In this document: piece by piece, positions 1 through 10,074 of the stretch
Numbering within the stretch: the first letter of the stretch is position 1
Layout: each line of letters starts with the position of its first letter
DNA from: Alphaproteobacteria bacterium
Lineage (GTDB): Bacteria > Pseudomonadota > Alphaproteobacteria > Bin95
Assembly: GCA_026710105.1 (NCBI GenBank)
Contig: JAPORR010000074.1
Location: 1-34,902, forward strand
Direction: 5' to 3'
Length of the DNA: 34,902 nucleotides
Notes under the pieces: model-generated
The model's database searches: none
Told to the model about the DNA's origin: nothing
What the model saw: only the letters and a program-made list of their open reading frames with translations
Program-made: the position numbers and the translations under genes

Positions 1-117
1 AAATGAGAACCGGGCAATATCAACGACTTACGAGATTCAACCGTCGAAGTCAGGAAACGGAGCAAATCCCATGATCGCGCCAATCACTCCCTGCCCGCTC
101 CCGCCGCCTCACCCCCC
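1..117. other. Non-coding left edge
   Basis: No supportable gene, hairpin or repeat was seen in these bases. Together with the doubtful barrel remnant at 118-331 this makes about 300 bases without a confident gene downstream of the acyl-CoA dehydrogenase stop at 306. Confidence 0.4.
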
Positions 118-331
118 CTACCAGCGCAGTGTGGCTTCAATCCCGCCGGAGTGTTCTGGGGCGGCGGTGTCGCTCTCGTGGCGGGTGGCCTTGAGGCCAA
201 AGGTGGGTTTGAGGGCCGCCGCCTCCAGCGTCACGCGATAGGCAGGTAAATGCTTCGGTCAGGACCGGGCTCAGATTGACCCGCACATTCTGTGTGCTGT
301 CATTTTCATCGTTCCAGCAACTTGCGCGCAA
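118..331 (-). pseudogene. Possible C-terminal remnant of an outer-membrane beta-barrel protein
   Basis: On the minus strand a short open stretch (258 down to the TAG at 118-120) reads with alternating polar and hydrophobic residues and ends GGIEATLRW followed by a stop. A terminal aromatic residue after a beta-strand-like segment is what barrel proteins use for insertion by the BAM machinery. The frame is closed upstream by a TGA at 259-261. The residues above it (262-331) are open only in another frame, so any gene here is frameshifted and has lost its body. There is no start signal. This is pattern-based only, and it could be chance coding in a GC-rich spacer. Confidence 0.22.
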
Positions 332-1445
332 TAATCAGGCGCATGATCTCGTTGGTACCTTCAAGAATCTGGTGGACTCTGGTGTCCCGCAAAAGGCGCT
401 CCAGCGGATAGTCCTTGAGATAGCCGTAGCCGCCGTGGAGTTGCAACGCCGCATTGCAGATCTCAAAACCAGCGTCCGTGGCAAAACGTTTCGCCATAGC
501 ACAATAGCGGGTAGCATCCGGGTATCCGGCATCAAGTGCTGCTGCCGCCCGCATCGTCATCAGGCGAGCGGCATCCAGGTCGGTTGCCATGTCTGCCAGC
601 TTGAATTGCAGGGCCTGGAAATCGGCGAGCGGCCGCCCGAAGGCCTTGCGCTCCCGCATATGGGCGATAGCGACCTCCATTGAGGCGCGCGCCGCACCTA
701 TGGAACAGGCGGCGATATTGATCCGGCCTCCGTCCAGACCTGCCATGGCGATCCTGAAGCCGTCACCTTCATTGCCCACACGGTTCGCTACGGGCACCCG
801 GCAGTCGTCGAACAACACCGTTGCGGTCGGCTGCGAATTCCAGCCAAGCTTCTTTTCCTGTGCACCGTAGGAAAGGCCGGACGATGCCGCCTCAATGGCG
901 AGGCAGGTGATGCCGTTTGGCCCCCGGCCGCCCGTGCGCACCATACAGACGATGACGTCGGTCTCGGAAGCCCCGGAGATAAAGGCCTTGGAGCCGTTCA
1001 GGACGTAGTTATCCCCATCGCGCACGGCACGGGTGGTGAGTGCCGCCGCATCTGATCCTGAGCCAGGTTCCGTCAGCGCGTAGCTTGCCAGCATCTCCAT
1101 TGAGCACAGCCCCGGCAGCAGGCGTTCACGCAGAGCAGCGTCGCCGAAACGGTCGATCATCCAGGCGGCCATATTATGGATCGAGATATAAGCCGCCGTG
1201 GATGTGCAGCCAGCGGCCAGCTCCTCGAACACGACAGCGGCGTCCGTTCGCGCCAGACCCGAACCGCCGGCATCCTCGCGCACATAAAGGCCACCGAAAC
1301 CGAGCGCCGCTGCGGCGCGCAATTCCACTTTGGGGAAGATACACTCTGCATCCCAGCGTGCGGCATTGGGCGCAAGCATCTCTTCGGAGAAGCGGCGGGC
1401 CGCCTCTTGGAAGGCCTTCTGGTCTTCGGAAAGCGCAAAATCCAT
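306..1445 (-). CDS. Isobutyryl-CoA dehydrogenase (ACAD8-like)
   Basis: This is an FAD-dependent acyl-CoA dehydrogenase of 379 residues, predicted to oxidise isobutyryl-CoA to methacrylyl-CoA in valine breakdown. The call rests on close resemblance to human ACAD8 as I remember it: [19 protein letters not shown] after the N-terminal helical domain, [11 protein letters not shown] in the flavin-binding strand region, [10 protein letters not shown], and [10 protein letters not shown] near the end. The catalytic base is the Glu at about residue 362 in [12 protein letters not shown]. The start is taken at the ATG whose product begins MDFALSEDQ, the usual family N terminus; an upstream in-frame start at 1484 would add 13 atypical residues and overlap prmC. 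It lies 10 nt after prmC on the same strand, so it may be read with the translation-factor operon. No other valine-degradation gene is next to it. Substrate specificity is inferred from sequence resemblance. Confidence 0.88.
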   Translation of the reverse strand: MDFALSEDQKAFQEAARRFSEEMLAPNAARWDAECIFPKVELRAAAALGFGGLYVREDAGGSGLARTDAAVVFEELAAGCTSTAAYISIHNMAAWMIDRFGDAALRERLLPGLCSMEMLASYALTEPGSGSDAAALTTRAVRDGDNYVLNGSKAFISGASETDVIVCMVRTGGRGPNGITCLAIEAASSGLSYGAQEKKLGWNSQPTATVLFDDCRVPVANRVGNEGDGFRIAMAGLDGGRINIAACSIGAARASMEVAIAHMRERKAFGRPLADFQALQFKLADMATDLDAARLMTMRAAAALDAGYPDATRYCAMAKRFATDAGFEICNAALQLHGGYGYLKDYPLERLLRDTRVHQILEGTNEIMRLIIARKLLER

Positions 1446-1455
1446 GATCAACCGA

Positions 1456-2262
1456 TCATAGCCGCGATCCGAGAACCATGGCACGTGGAATCCCGCCGAG
1501 GTCGGCGTGAATGTCCTGCACTAGAAACCCTTGTGTCCTGGCAAGCGCCGCAACGGCATTCGCCTGTCCAATCCCCAATTCCAGCACCACAACCCCACCG
1601 GGAGACAGGAGATGTGAGAGATTATGCAGAACAGCACGATAGGCGTCGAGCCCGTCCGCACCACCGTCAAGCGCCAACCGGGGGTCATAGTCCCGGACTT
1701 CCGGCATGAGCGCTGCGATGTCTGCGCTCGGGATGTAGGGTGGGTTCGAGACCACGAGGTCGAACCGGCTTCCCACGGCGCAGCCCCAATCCCCAGCTGC
1801 AACGACGGCCGATAAGCCCTGCAGGTTCTGACGCGCCACCCGGCAGGCGGCAGGAGACCGATCGATGCCAAGTCCCTGCGCTTCCGGCTGCTCGGTCAGC
1901 AAAGCCGCCAGCAGGCAGCCGCTGCCCGTGCCGAGATCCAGCACCGTGCGAAAGGACGGCATGGCGGCCAGTGCCACTTCGACTACAGTCTCGCTATCCG
2001 GGCGGGGATCAAAGACCTCGGGCGCCAGCAAGAACTCACGACTCCAGAATTCCCGCCGACCGACAATACGAGAAACAGGCTCGCGGGCCGCGCGGCGGGC
2101 TACTAAAGCTTCTAAACCAGGGGGCACGCTGTCCGGCCAGTCGGTGAGCGTGGCGGGATCACTCACTTCGATCTGGAGCAGTCTTAATTCGCGGCGAGGC
2201 TCCTCAATGCCGGCGGCCGCCAACCGTTCCGCTAGCCGGATCCAGCTTTGCGCAGCGCTCAC
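1456..2262 (-). CDS. prmC: Peptide chain release factor N5-glutamine methyltransferase
   Basis: PrmC methylates the glutamine of the GGQ motif in release factors RF1 and RF2 using S-adenosylmethionine. The 268-residue product has the expected N-terminal helical domain, then the Rossmann methyltransferase fold with a glycine-rich loop [10 protein letters not shown] at about 109-118 and the NPPY motif at residues 173-176 that holds the substrate glutamine. The start is a GTG whose last two bases fall inside the TGA of prfA (GTGA overlap), so translation is probably coupled to that of its own substrate, RF1. Length and motifs are normal for the family. Confidence 0.95.
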   Translation of the reverse strand: MSAAQSWIRLAERLAAAGIEEPRRELRLLQIEVSDPATLTDWPDSVPPGLEALVARRAAREPVSRIVGRREFWSREFLLAPEVFDPRPDSETVVEVALAAMPSFRTVLDLGTGSGCLLAALLTEQPEAQGLGIDRSPAACRVARQNLQGLSAVVAAGDWGCAVGSRFDLVVSNPPYIPSADIAALMPEVRDYDPRLALDGGADGLDAYRAVLHNLSHLLSPGGVVVLELGIGQANAVAALARTQGFLVQDIHADLGGIPRAMVLGSRL

Positions 2263-3317
2263 GACAATTGCGCAATGCGGGCCGCTTGGTCCTCGGCTGC
2301 AAGCGCTTCTATCAACTCATCCAAATCGCCCTGGACGACACGGTCGAGCTTGTAGAGTGTGAGATTGATGCGATGGTCGGTCACTCGGCCCTGGGGGAAG
2401 TTGTAGGTGCGAATGCGCTGCGAGCGGTCGCCCGTGCCGACCTGGTTGCGACGCTCTGCGGCCCGCTCGGCCTCGGCCTGGGCGCGCTCATACTCATAGA
2501 GACGCGCGCGCAGCACCTTCATCGCTCGCGCGCGGTTTTTGTGCTGGGACTTTTCGTCCTGCTGCTGCACGACAATTCCGGTCGGCAGATGAGTGATACG
2601 GACGGCCGAATCGGTGGTATTCACATGCTGTCCGCCAGCGCCTTGGGAACGGTAGGTATCGACCTTCAGATCCTTCTCGTCGATCTGTACATCGACTTCT
2701 TCCGCTTCCGGCAGCACTGCCACCGTGGCAGCAGAAGTGTGAATCCGGCCCTGACTTTCTGTCTCTGGCACCCGCTGGACACGATGCGTGCCCGACTCGT
2801 ATTTCAGTCGTGCGAACACATCCTTGCCAGAGACCGACATCACCGCTTCCTTGCAACCGCCAAGGGGCGTTTGCGAGAGTGACAACATCTCCACCTTCCA
2901 GCGCCGCAGTTCTGCATAGCGGCGATACATTGCCAGCAGGTCACCAGCGAAGAGCGCTGCCTCATCGCCGCCCGTGCCGGCGCGTACCTCGACGATGGCG
3001 CTGCGCTCGTCCGCTTCGTCGCGCGGCAGCAACAACACCTGCAGAGCTCGTTCAGCCTCTGCCCGGCGATCGCGCAATTCAGGTAATTCCGCGCCGGCTA
3101 ATTCGCCAAGCTCGTCGTCTTCTAGCATCGCCTCAAGATCAGCAGCTTCCTGGTCCAATTCTCGGCGCTTCTCGATAGCCGCCGCCACAGTCGTGAGATC
3201 GGCATATTCCTTCGACAAGGCCGCGAAGTCGCCGGACAGCGCCTCGCCAGTCGAGAGGCGCATGCCGATTTCCGCATGGCGGGCGAGAATAGCGTCAAGC
3301 TTGTCGTCGAGGCTCAT
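2259..3317 (-). CDS. prfA: Peptide chain release factor 1
   Basis: RF1 recognises UAA and UAG in the ribosomal A site and triggers peptide release. The 352-residue protein has an N-terminal coiled-helix region (about 1-100), the RAGTGGDEA segment, and the catalytic GGQ at 228-230. The tripeptide anticodon position reads PET (184-186), fitting the RF1 PxT pattern rather than the SPF of RF2. The ATG overlaps the hisS stop (ATGA), and the 3' end overlaps prmC by 4 nt. The pairing with prmC is the classic arrangement of a release factor and its methylase. Confidence 0.96.
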   Translation of the reverse strand: MSLDDKLDAILARHAEIGMRLSTGEALSGDFAALSKEYADLTTVAAAIEKRRELDQEAADLEAMLEDDELGELAGAELPELRDRRAEAERALQVLLLPRDEADERSAIVEVRAGTGGDEAALFAGDLLAMYRRYAELRRWKVEMLSLSQTPLGGCKEAVMSVSGKDVFARLKYESGTHRVQRVPETESQGRIHTSAATVAVLPEAEEVDVQIDEKDLKVDTYRSQGAGGQHVNTTDSAVRITHLPTGIVVQQQDEKSQHKNRARAMKVLRARLYEYERAQAEAERAAERRNQVGTGDRSQRIRTYNFPQGRVTDHRINLTLYKLDRVVQGDLDELIEALAAEDQAARIAQLS

Positions 3318-4552
3318 GGGGTCAGCGCCGCCGCAAGCTGGTCTATCGGGACTTCCCGTTGTGCTCCGTCCTTCATGTCGCGAAGCGTCGCAACACCTTT
3401 CGCGATTTCATCGTCGCCTAGCAGAACCGCCAATTGGGCGCCGATCCGGTTCGCCTGTTGCATCCGGCGCTTCAGATTGCCGGAGAGGCCCAGATCAACA
3501 GCGATTCCCGCCCGGCGCAATGAATCAGCGAGAGGTAGCGCCGCCTTTTCTGCCGCCGGCCCGACAGGCACGAGCGAGACGACCGGCGGTGCCTCGGGAT
3601 AGTCAGTTGCCAACATAGCCAGCCGTTCGATACCACCGGCCCAGCCGATGCCGGGGGTCAACGGTCCTCCCATCGTCGAGATTAGGCCGTCATAGCGCCC
3701 TCCGGCTATGACTGCCCCCTGCGCACCGAGGGCATCGGTGACGAATTCGAATGCCGTGTGACCGTAATAATCCAGCCCCCGCACAAGGCGGGGATTGCGC
3801 CTGTAGGCAATGCCGAGTGTATCGAGCCCTTCGCAGACTTCAGCGAAGAAATCTGCGGAAAATGCATTCAAGTAGTCGTCATAACGAGGCGCCTCCGCGG
3901 AGATGGCCCTATCGCGTCCGTCCTTGGAATCAAGCAGGCGTAGCGGATTGCGCAGCAGGCGGCTGCGCCCCTCCTCTGAAAGCTCCGACTGGCGGCAGGT
4001 GAAATAGGCCACAAGCGCCTCGCGGTATGCTGTCCGGCTTTCAGCGTCGCCCAGCGTGTTCAACTCAAGGCGGGTAACATCCCGAACCCCCAGCGCATCA
4101 AGCACATGAGCTCCCGCCTGGATCACCTCGATATCCGCGGCGGGCACCGGAACACCTAGCAATTCGATGCCGATCTGGTGGAATTGGCGCAACCGTCCTT
4201 TTTGCGGACGCTCATGACGGAACATCGGCCCGCTATAAAAGTATTTGAGGGGTAATTGTTGTTGGAGGTTGCCGGAGATAAACGCCCTCGCCACGCCTGC
4301 CGTGTTCTCCGGGCGAAGCGTTAGGCTTTCACCGCCTTTGTCGGCAAAGGTGTACATTTCCTTGGTGACAACATCGGAGGTTTCCCCGAGTGTGCGCGCA
4401 AAGACATCCGTGAATTCGAAGATCGGCGTCGCCACGCTGCGATAGTTGAACAGGAACGCCACCCGCCGCGCCGTTTTCTCCACATGATGGTGGCGCGCCC
4501 AGGCTTCCGGTAGCAGATCTTGGGTGCCGCGAACGGCGCGTAGTTTCGCCAT
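3314..4552 (-). CDS. hisS: Histidyl-tRNA synthetase
   Basis: This class II synthetase charges tRNA(His). The 412-residue protein opens with the family signature RGTQDLLP (8-15). It has TLRPENTAG (about 78-86), the motif 2 arginine stretch [16 protein letters not shown] (about 111-126) and the histidine-specific [15 protein letters not shown] near the middle. A C-terminal anticodon-binding domain follows (about 325-412). It overlaps prfA by ATGA and ispG by TGATG, so it sits inside a coupled run of genes. Length is normal. Confidence 0.96.
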   Translation of the reverse strand: MAKLRAVRGTQDLLPEAWARHHHVEKTARRVAFLFNYRSVATPIFEFTDVFARTLGETSDVVTKEMYTFADKGGESLTLRPENTAGVARAFISGNLQQQLPLKYFYSGPMFRHERPQKGRLRQFHQIGIELLGVPVPAADIEVIQAGAHVLDALGVRDVTRLELNTLGDAESRTAYREALVAYFTCRQSELSEEGRSRLLRNPLRLLDSKDGRDRAISAEAPRYDDYLNAFSADFFAEVCEGLDTLGIAYRRNPRLVRGLDYYGHTAFEFVTDALGAQGAVIAGGRYDGLISTMGGPLTPGIGWAGGIERLAMLATDYPEAPPVVSLVPVGPAAEKAALPLADSLRRAGIAVDLGLSGNLKRRMQQANRIGAQLAVLLGDDEIAKGVATLRDMKDGAQREVPIDQLAAALTP

Positions 4553-5667
4553 CAGGCTGCCGATTGGGTTCGCTCGGCTTCGATTTCTTGGGCTTTTTCC
4601 TCGATCAACCCAACCAGGTGATCCACAATATCGGTGTTCTGGATGCGGTGATGTGGTAAGCCGGCCACATAGACCATATGTGTGCCCTTGCCACCGCCGG
4701 TAATGCCGATATCCGTTTCGCGCGCCTCTCCGGGTCCATTGACGACACAGCCGATGACCGAAACCGTCATCGGCGTCGTGATATGAGCAAGTCGTTCCTC
4801 CAGCACCGACACCGTCTCAATGACTTCGAATTGCTGTCGGGCACAGGACGGGCAGGACACGATGTTGACGCCGCGATGGCGCAGGCCGAGGGATTTGAGA
4901 ATTTCGAAGCCGGCACGCACTTCCTCATCCGGATTTGCCGACAACGAGACCCGCATGGTATCGCCGATGCCTGCCCAGAGCAAAGCCCCCAGGCCGATGG
5001 ACGACTTTACTGTTCCTGTGCGCAGGCCACCGGCCTCGGTGATACCGATATGCAGCGGGTAGTCGCAGGTTTCAGCAAGTCCCTGGTAAGCTGCCACAGC
5101 CAGGAAGATGTCGGACGCCTTGACGCTGATCTTGAACTCGAAGAAATCGTTGTCTTCCAGAATGCGGGCATGTTCGAGGGCACTCTCGACCAGCGCTTCA
5201 GGGCAAGGCTCGGCATATTTCTCGAGCAAATGGCGCTCGAGACTGCCAGCATTCACGCCGATTCGCATAGAACAACCGTGATCCTTAGCAGCCTGCACGA
5301 CTTCACGTACGCGCACAGGGGAGCCGATATTGCCGGGATTTATGCGCAGGCAGGCGGCCCCAGCTTTCGCTGCTTCGATAGCCCGCTGGTAGTGAAAATG
5401 GATGTCTGCGACGATGGGGACGCCGACCTCGGGCACGATCTGCGCAAGAGCTGCCGTGCTTTCCTCGTCCGGACAGGAGATGCGCACGATATCGGCGCCG
5501 GCCAGGGTAGCCGAGCGCACCTGTGCGATGGTCGCAGCGACGTCGCTGGTCAGCGTATTGGTCATAGTCTGAACGCTGATGGGTGCATCGCCACCCACCT
5601 CGACCGTCCCGACCCGAATTTTCCGCGACTTGCGGCGATAAACGTCACGATAGGGACGAATACTCAT
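4552..5667 (-). CDS. ispG: 4-hydroxy-3-methylbut-2-en-1-yl diphosphate synthase
   Basis: IspG (GcpE) converts 2-C-methyl-D-erythritol 2,4-cyclodiphosphate to HMBPP in the MEP isoprenoid pathway using a [4Fe-4S] cluster. The 371-residue product is a short bacterial form with a TIM barrel followed by the cluster domain. The cluster ligands are visible as Cys272 and Cys275 (SCPSC), Cys307 ([11 protein letters not shown]) and Glu314, matching the spacing of the E. coli enzyme. The stop codon overlaps the hisS start. The gene follows a rodZ-like gene by 57 nt, as in E. coli rodZ-ispG-hisS. Confidence 0.96.
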   Translation of the reverse strand: MSIRPYRDVYRRKSRKIRVGTVEVGGDAPISVQTMTNTLTSDVAATIAQVRSATLAGADIVRISCPDEESTAALAQIVPEVGVPIVADIHFHYQRAIEAAKAGAACLRINPGNIGSPVRVREVVQAAKDHGCSMRIGVNAGSLERHLLEKYAEPCPEALVESALEHARILEDNDFFEFKISVKASDIFLAVAAYQGLAETCDYPLHIGITEAGGLRTGTVKSSIGLGALLWAGIGDTMRVSLSANPDEEVRAGFEILKSLGLRHRGVNIVSCPSCARQQFEVIETVSVLEERLAHITTPMTVSVIGCVVNGPGEARETDIGITGGGKGTHMVYVAGLPHHRIQNTDIVDHLVGLIEEKAQEIEAERTQSAA

Positions 5668-5724
5668 GAAGCACCTTCCAAGCCTGTCCTTGCGAGTCTG
5701 CTTCCTGTCCCGGGAGAGGGCTAG

Positions 5725-6723
5725 TCAGCCTCCTGCCCGACCCTGCAACAGTAAGTCGCGATCAATCGGGATATCGCGCATGACAGCACCGACGGGACCG
5801 AGAGGAGCAACTGCATCGCCATCGACCGTGATCTCCAATCCACCGGCATTGCCTAGACTCAGCACTAGTCCCCGCCCGGCTGGCGGTCGGTAGAGTTCAC
5901 CAGTACTCAGCATTCGTTCCGCCAGCACCTCACCTGTCTCGACGGATCGCAGTTCTATGTATGTGGGTTCGAGGGCGTAGAACACAATACCCTCGGACGC
6001 CGCCCGCTCACGCGCGGAAGCCTCCCCGGGGGCCGGCGCGGCAACAGCCGGTAGCCCTGGTGTTACTTGATGCACAAGCCGATTTGTGGCCTGATTCGCG
6101 GCATCGCCCGAATCGGCAGCCAGGACCGGGGCGCGCTCCCTCTGCACGACACGTTGTACTGGGGTTGCAACGAATACAGGCGACGCACGCTCCGCAGGCG
6201 TCAACTCCATCAGCAGGCGGTCCGGCATGGTTGCCACGACCCGTTCATCGCGTAGCCGCTCGACGCTGAAATAATACCAGCCCGCATAGACTGCGATCGC
6301 TAGGAGTACCGAAGCACCAATCAGGGCGCCGCTGGGCAGGGATCGGTCGCCCTCAGGCAAGGGCGGTAATGGTGTATCTGGTCCAGGCTTCGATTCAAGC
6401 GCCGTTTCCACCAGGGTCAGTACCCGTTCCGGGTCTGCCTCTAGATGGACGGCGTAACTGCGAAGAAAAGCCCGCGCATAAACGGAATTCGGCAGCGACC
6501 GCCAATCATCGTCTTCAATTGCCTTGAGATAGGCCGCACGGATACGCAATGCCTGCGAGACATGAACAAGCGTTTCATGCCGCGTTTCCCGGCGCCGGCG
6601 CAAAAAAGCGCCTACGGTCTCCTCGCTGTGAGGTCCATATTCTTCAGATGACGAATCACGCCGCCCTCTCGCCCGGATGCGGATTGCACGTAGCCGCGCA
6701 TGCCAACCATCTGAACTTTGCAT
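5725..6723 (-). CDS. RodZ-like membrane protein with N-terminal helix-turn-helix
   Basis: The 332-residue protein has the RodZ layout. A cytoplasmic HTH_25-type domain covers about residues 36-103 (ETVGAFLRRRRETRHETL, then YLKAIEDDDW). A proline-rich linker and one membrane helix at about 132-152 come next. A variable periplasmic stretch leads to a C-terminal beta-rich DUF4115-like domain (about 248-330). RodZ links the MreB cytoskeleton to the cell-wall elongation machinery, and that role is inferred here. The position upstream of ispG-hisS matches the E. coli order. The start is supported by an AGGAG-AGGAAG purine run 11-20 nt upstream. The first 33 residues are arginine-rich and longer than usual; a later start is possible. 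Confidence 0.82.
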   Translation of the reverse strand: MQSSDGWHARLRAIRIRARGRRDSSSEEYGPHSEETVGAFLRRRRETRHETLVHVSQALRIRAAYLKAIEDDDWRSLPNSVYARAFLRSYAVHLEADPERVLTLVETALESKPGPDTPLPPLPEGDRSLPSGALIGASVLLAIAVYAGWYYFSVERLRDERVVATMPDRLLMELTPAERASPVFVATPVQRVVQRERAPVLAADSGDAANQATNRLVHQVTPGLPAVAAPAPGEASARERAASEGIVFYALEPTYIELRSVETGEVLAERMLSTGELYRPPAGRGLVLSLGNAGGLEITVDGDAVAPLGPVGAVMRDIPIDRDLLLQGRAGG

Positions 6724-6753
6724 AGGTACACGAACTTCCTCTCCTGTAGGTGA

Positions 6754-6783
6754 ACTATGTCAGATAAACCATTGATAGATCAA
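6754..6783 (-). promoter_or_regulatory. Possible sigma-70-type promoter for rodZ-like/ispG/hisS run
   Basis: In the 75-nt gap between ptsP and the rodZ-like gene the minus strand reads TTGATC, an 18-nt spacer, then CATAGT, about 30 nt before the ATG. Each box matches 4 of 6 consensus bases. This is the only notable gap within the minus-strand run, so a promoter is plausible, but the match is weak. Confidence 0.28.
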
Positions 6784-6798
6784 GCGGGGAATCGACAT

Positions 6799-9060
6799 TC
6801 AGAGTGGAATTTCATGGTCGAGCGCATAAGCGCGAAGTTTATCCCGCACCGTGTGATCCGGGAGGGTCGCAAGGGAACGCACATAATCGGCGAGCGGCGC
6901 CACCTCGGTGGCGCGCAACATAGCCTTGACGGGGCCGACCGAAGCGGGTGCTACTGACAGCTTGCGGAATCCAAGGCCGACTAGCGCCATCGCCTCCAGC
7001 ACGCCTCCAGCCATTTCTCCACAGAAAGTGAGGGGTTGGTTTGCGCCCTCGGCACTATCCACGATATGAGCGAAGAAGGCTAGGACCGCTGGCGAAAGTA
7101 GATCGTAACGGGTCGCCATCTTTGGATTCGTGCGGTCAGCCGCAAAAAAGAACTGCAGCAGGTCGTTGCTTCCGACGGAAATGAAATCTGTCAGCCGCAA
7201 CAGCGCTGGCATTTGCCACACGAGCGCCGGCACCTCAAGCATCGCGCCTGCGTGAACCGCGGCCGGGCCACCCCGCCCGCGCCGCCTCTCTCGATCGATC
7301 TCCGCATACAAGATCGTCCTAGCACGCGCGAATTCGGAGACTTCGGCCACCATCGGAAACATGACATGCAGGTCGCGCCCACCAGCAGCCCGCACCATGG
7401 CACGAAGCTGCTGGCGCAACATTTGTGGCCGGTCGAGCATCAATCGGAGTGCTCGCCACCCCATGGCCGGATTCTCTTCCTCGGCAAGCCGCCAATAAGG
7501 CAGAACCTTGTCGCCGCCGATATCTAGCGTACGAAAGACCAGCGGGCGGCCTTCTGCGAGATCCAGCGCCCGTCTGTAAAGCCGTTGCTGATCTTCTACA
7601 TCAGGGAAACGAGATCGGACCATGAATGGAATCTCAGTCCGATAGAGACCGACGCCATCAGCACCCACCGCGGTGACTTGTCGGATGTCGATCAAGAGAC
7701 CCGCATTGATACTGAGCGACACCTCCACGCCATCCGCCGAACGTGCCGCCTTGTCCCTGAGCACGGCGAACTGCGCACGGCGTTCCTCCCGCGCATGCAT
7801 GGCGTGACGGAAATTCTGCTCAACCTCAATGCCAGGCCGGATGAACACTTGCCCGTTCTCACCGTCCACCGCAACTCGATCGCCGCTTTCGACTATGGCA
7901 GGAAGGTCCTTCAAGTCGCCGAGGACCGGAATATCGAGTGCCCTAGCGACTATGACGACATGCGCCGTGTGCGAACCTTCTTCCAGCAGCAGGGCGCGCA
8001 GCTTTTCGCGGGGATAGTCAAGTAACTCCGCCGGCCCCATATGCCTGGTGATCAGAACTGCATCAGCGGGAAGCGCCTCTTTCCGCATTCCGCCCGCCTC
8101 GCCAACCAGATGCTCAAGCAAGCGGTGGCTGAGGTCGTCGAGGTCGTGCAAGCGTTCGCGAAAGAAGGGGTCGTGCATCTGCCGCATACGGGCCCGCATC
8201 TGCTCCTGGATTCGCGCCACGGCGCCCTCAGCGCTCAATCCGCTGCGCACCGCCTCGTGAATCCGCGACAGCCAACCCCGGTCTTCGGCAAACATCCGGT
8301 AGGCCTGCAACACCTCCCGGTGCTCGCCCTCCCCGGCAAGGTCGGCTGCATGGAAGCGGTCGTCTAGGGCGCGGTGCATCTCTTCCAGCGCCCGGTCCAC
8401 TCGTCCGATCTCTGCAGCAGCGTCTCCGCCCGACACCATGCTCTGCACCGGTAGCCTGACTTCGTGCATATAGGCTGTGCCAAGTGTGACGCCGGCATTC
8501 AGAACCCTGCCCTCCAGACGCACCGGGCGCAGGTCTTCGCCGATATTGTTGTCGCCTGGCGGCTCATGTGACGCGGCAACCTCCGCGACTAGCATTGCCA
8601 CTGTCTGCAACGCATCGACCTCGTCCCTAGCGTAGAGTCGAGGCCGAACATTCTGCACGGTCAACACACCCACGACCAAGCCTCCGCGCAGCAGCGGCAC
8701 GCCGACAAAGGAATGAAAGGCCTCCTCGCCGGTCTCGGGCCGGTGGGCGAAATTCTCATGTGCCGCTGCTTCGGGTAGGTTGACCGGCTGTGCCCTCTCG
8801 GCGACTAGGCCGACCAGACCCTCGCCGACCGTGAGGGTCGTGTTGTGGACCGCTTCAGCATTAAGGCCCATGGTCGCTGTCAGCAGCAAACGGTTCTGGC
8901 CATGGCGAATGTAGATTGAGCAGACCTCCGCCCCCATCGCATCCGCGATTTCCGCGGTTATCCCGTCCAAGCGGTCCTGCCTGTCCACGACCGTCGCCGC
9001 TACCTCGCGGACCCGCCGCAATAGCAAGCGCGAAGCGTCCGGGCGTATGGGCTGCGTCAC
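6799..9060 (-). CDS. ptsP: Phosphoenolpyruvate-protein phosphotransferase of the nitrogen PTS (EI-Ntr)
   Basis: PtsP takes phosphate from PEP and passes it to NPr and EIIA-Ntr, a regulatory relay for nitrogen, potassium and carbon status. The 753-residue protein has an N-terminal GAF domain (about 25-165), the HPr-binding helical domain (about 180-330) and the phosphohistidine domain with active His367 in HTAHVVIVARALDIP. The PEP-binding barrel follows, with LYRTEIPFM, RTLDIGGDK, SVGSNDLLQ and FCGEMAG holding the catalytic Cys. The phosphohistidine loop reads GSHTAH instead of the common GGxTSH. The start is a GTG overlapping the stop of the upstream nitronate monooxygenase gene (GTGA). ptsP near lysC is common in alphaproteobacteria. 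Confidence 0.94.
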   Translation of the reverse strand: MTQPIRPDASRLLLRRVREVAATVVDRQDRLDGITAEIADAMGAEVCSIYIRHGQNRLLLTATMGLNAEAVHNTTLTVGEGLVGLVAERAQPVNLPEAAAHENFAHRPETGEEAFHSFVGVPLLRGGLVVGVLTVQNVRPRLYARDEVDALQTVAMLVAEVAASHEPPGDNNIGEDLRPVRLEGRVLNAGVTLGTAYMHEVRLPVQSMVSGGDAAAEIGRVDRALEEMHRALDDRFHAADLAGEGEHREVLQAYRMFAEDRGWLSRIHEAVRSGLSAEGAVARIQEQMRARMRQMHDPFFRERLHDLDDLSHRLLEHLVGEAGGMRKEALPADAVLITRHMGPAELLDYPREKLRALLLEEGSHTAHVVIVARALDIPVLGDLKDLPAIVESGDRVAVDGENGQVFIRPGIEVEQNFRHAMHAREERRAQFAVLRDKAARSADGVEVSLSINAGLLIDIRQVTAVGADGVGLYRTEIPFMVRSRFPDVEDQQRLYRRALDLAEGRPLVFRTLDIGGDKVLPYWRLAEEENPAMGWRALRLMLDRPQMLRQQLRAMVRAAGGRDLHVMFPMVAEVSEFARARTILYAEIDRERRRGRGGPAAVHAGAMLEVPALVWQMPALLRLTDFISVGSNDLLQFFFAADRTNPKMATRYDLLSPAVLAFFAHIVDSAEGANQPLTFCGEMAGGVLEAMALVGLGFRKLSVAPASVGPVKAMLRATEVAPLADYVRSLATLPDHTVRDKLRAYALDHEIPL

Positions 9061-10073
9061 GAGCAGCTCCGTTCCGCTAGCATGGCGAGCGCCTGCGCAC
9101 GCAACTCGTCGAGTATGGCGGAGACCGGCTCAATCTGTTTCACCATGCCAACACTCTGCCCTGCCATCAACGAGCCGGTCTCCACATCCCCCTCGATCAC
9201 GGCACGCCGCAGGGCGCCTGCCCAGAAATGCTCAATCTCGAGCTGGGCTTCCTTGAGGTCGAGTTCGCCAGCTCGGTGGCGAGCGATTACCCCATGCTGG
9301 AACGCGCCGAATCGGCGCGAAGCCTCGTTGGCAAGCGCGCGCACGGGTACCACCGGGAAGCGTGGGTCTACCTGCTGTGATAGAACGGCGTCACGCGCCT
9401 CGCCGCGCAGGAATGCCTGCTTAAAGCGTGGATGGGCGATGGATTCTTCTGCCGCCGCGAACCGCGTGCCGATCTGGCAACCCGAAGCGCCCATCTCCAA
9501 AAAGGCCAGTACTGCCTCACCCCGCCCGATGCCGCCAGCAACGAATACGGGCACATCGCGGATCTCGGGCAGGATTTCCTGCGCCAGCACGGCCGTCGCG
9601 ACTGGGCCCGTATGCCCGCCTGCCTCCGCACCCTCGATGATCAGCGCGTCGGCCCCGTCCCGCACCAGCTTGCGGGCGAGCGGCAGTGCCGGTGCGAAGC
9701 AGACGAGCTTGGCTCCATGCTCCTTGACCCGGCGCATGACGGCACGGCCAGGCAGCCCTCCCGCCAGCACGACATGACTGACGCCCATCTCGCCGCACAC
9801 ATCAATCAGCGCATCCAGCCTCGGGTGCATGGTGATGAGATTGACGCCAAAGGGCTTCTCGGTCAGTGCCCGGGCACCCGCGATCTCGAGCGCCAACCGG
9901 TCCGGCTCCATCGCGCCGCAGGCGATGACGCCGAACGCCCCCGCTTCGGATATTGCGGAAACGAGAGTCCGCTCTGATACCCAGGTCATCGCGCCGCCCA
10001 TGATGGCGGTCTCGCAACCGAGAAACTCTCTGCCACGTGCCCATAGCCGGCCGAGATGTGCGCCGGCATCCAT
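9057..10073 (-). CDS. Nitronate monooxygenase family FMN enzyme
   Basis: This is a TIM-barrel flavoprotein of about 338 residues in the nitronate monooxygenase / 2-nitropropane dioxygenase / FabK superfamily. Visible features are the N-terminal IMGGAMTWVS segment, the active-site loop IEGAEAGGHTGP, the FMN-phosphate stretch VFVAGGIGRGEAV and GCQIGTRFAA. Family members oxidise alkyl nitronates or reduce enoyl-ACP, and the sequence alone does not separate these. The ATG at 10073 lies 1 nt after the lysC stop. An ATG at 10097 would add 8 residues and overlap lysC by 23 nt. The 3' end overlaps ptsP by GTGA. Its place between lysC and ptsP, two genes often adjacent, is unusual. Confidence 0.85.
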   Translation of the reverse strand: MDAGAHLGRLWARGREFLGCETAIMGGAMTWVSERTLVSAISEAGAFGVIACGAMEPDRLALEIAGARALTEKPFGVNLITMHPRLDALIDVCGEMGVSHVVLAGGLPGRAVMRRVKEHGAKLVCFAPALPLARKLVRDGADALIIEGAEAGGHTGPVATAVLAQEILPEIRDVPVFVAGGIGRGEAVLAFLEMGASGCQIGTRFAAAEESIAHPRFKQAFLRGEARDAVLSQQVDPRFPVVPVRALANEASRRFGAFQHGVIARHRAGELDLKEAQLEIEHFWAGALRRAVIEGDVETGSLMAGQSVGMVKQIEPVSAILDELRAQALAMLAERSCS

Positions 10074-10074
10074 G

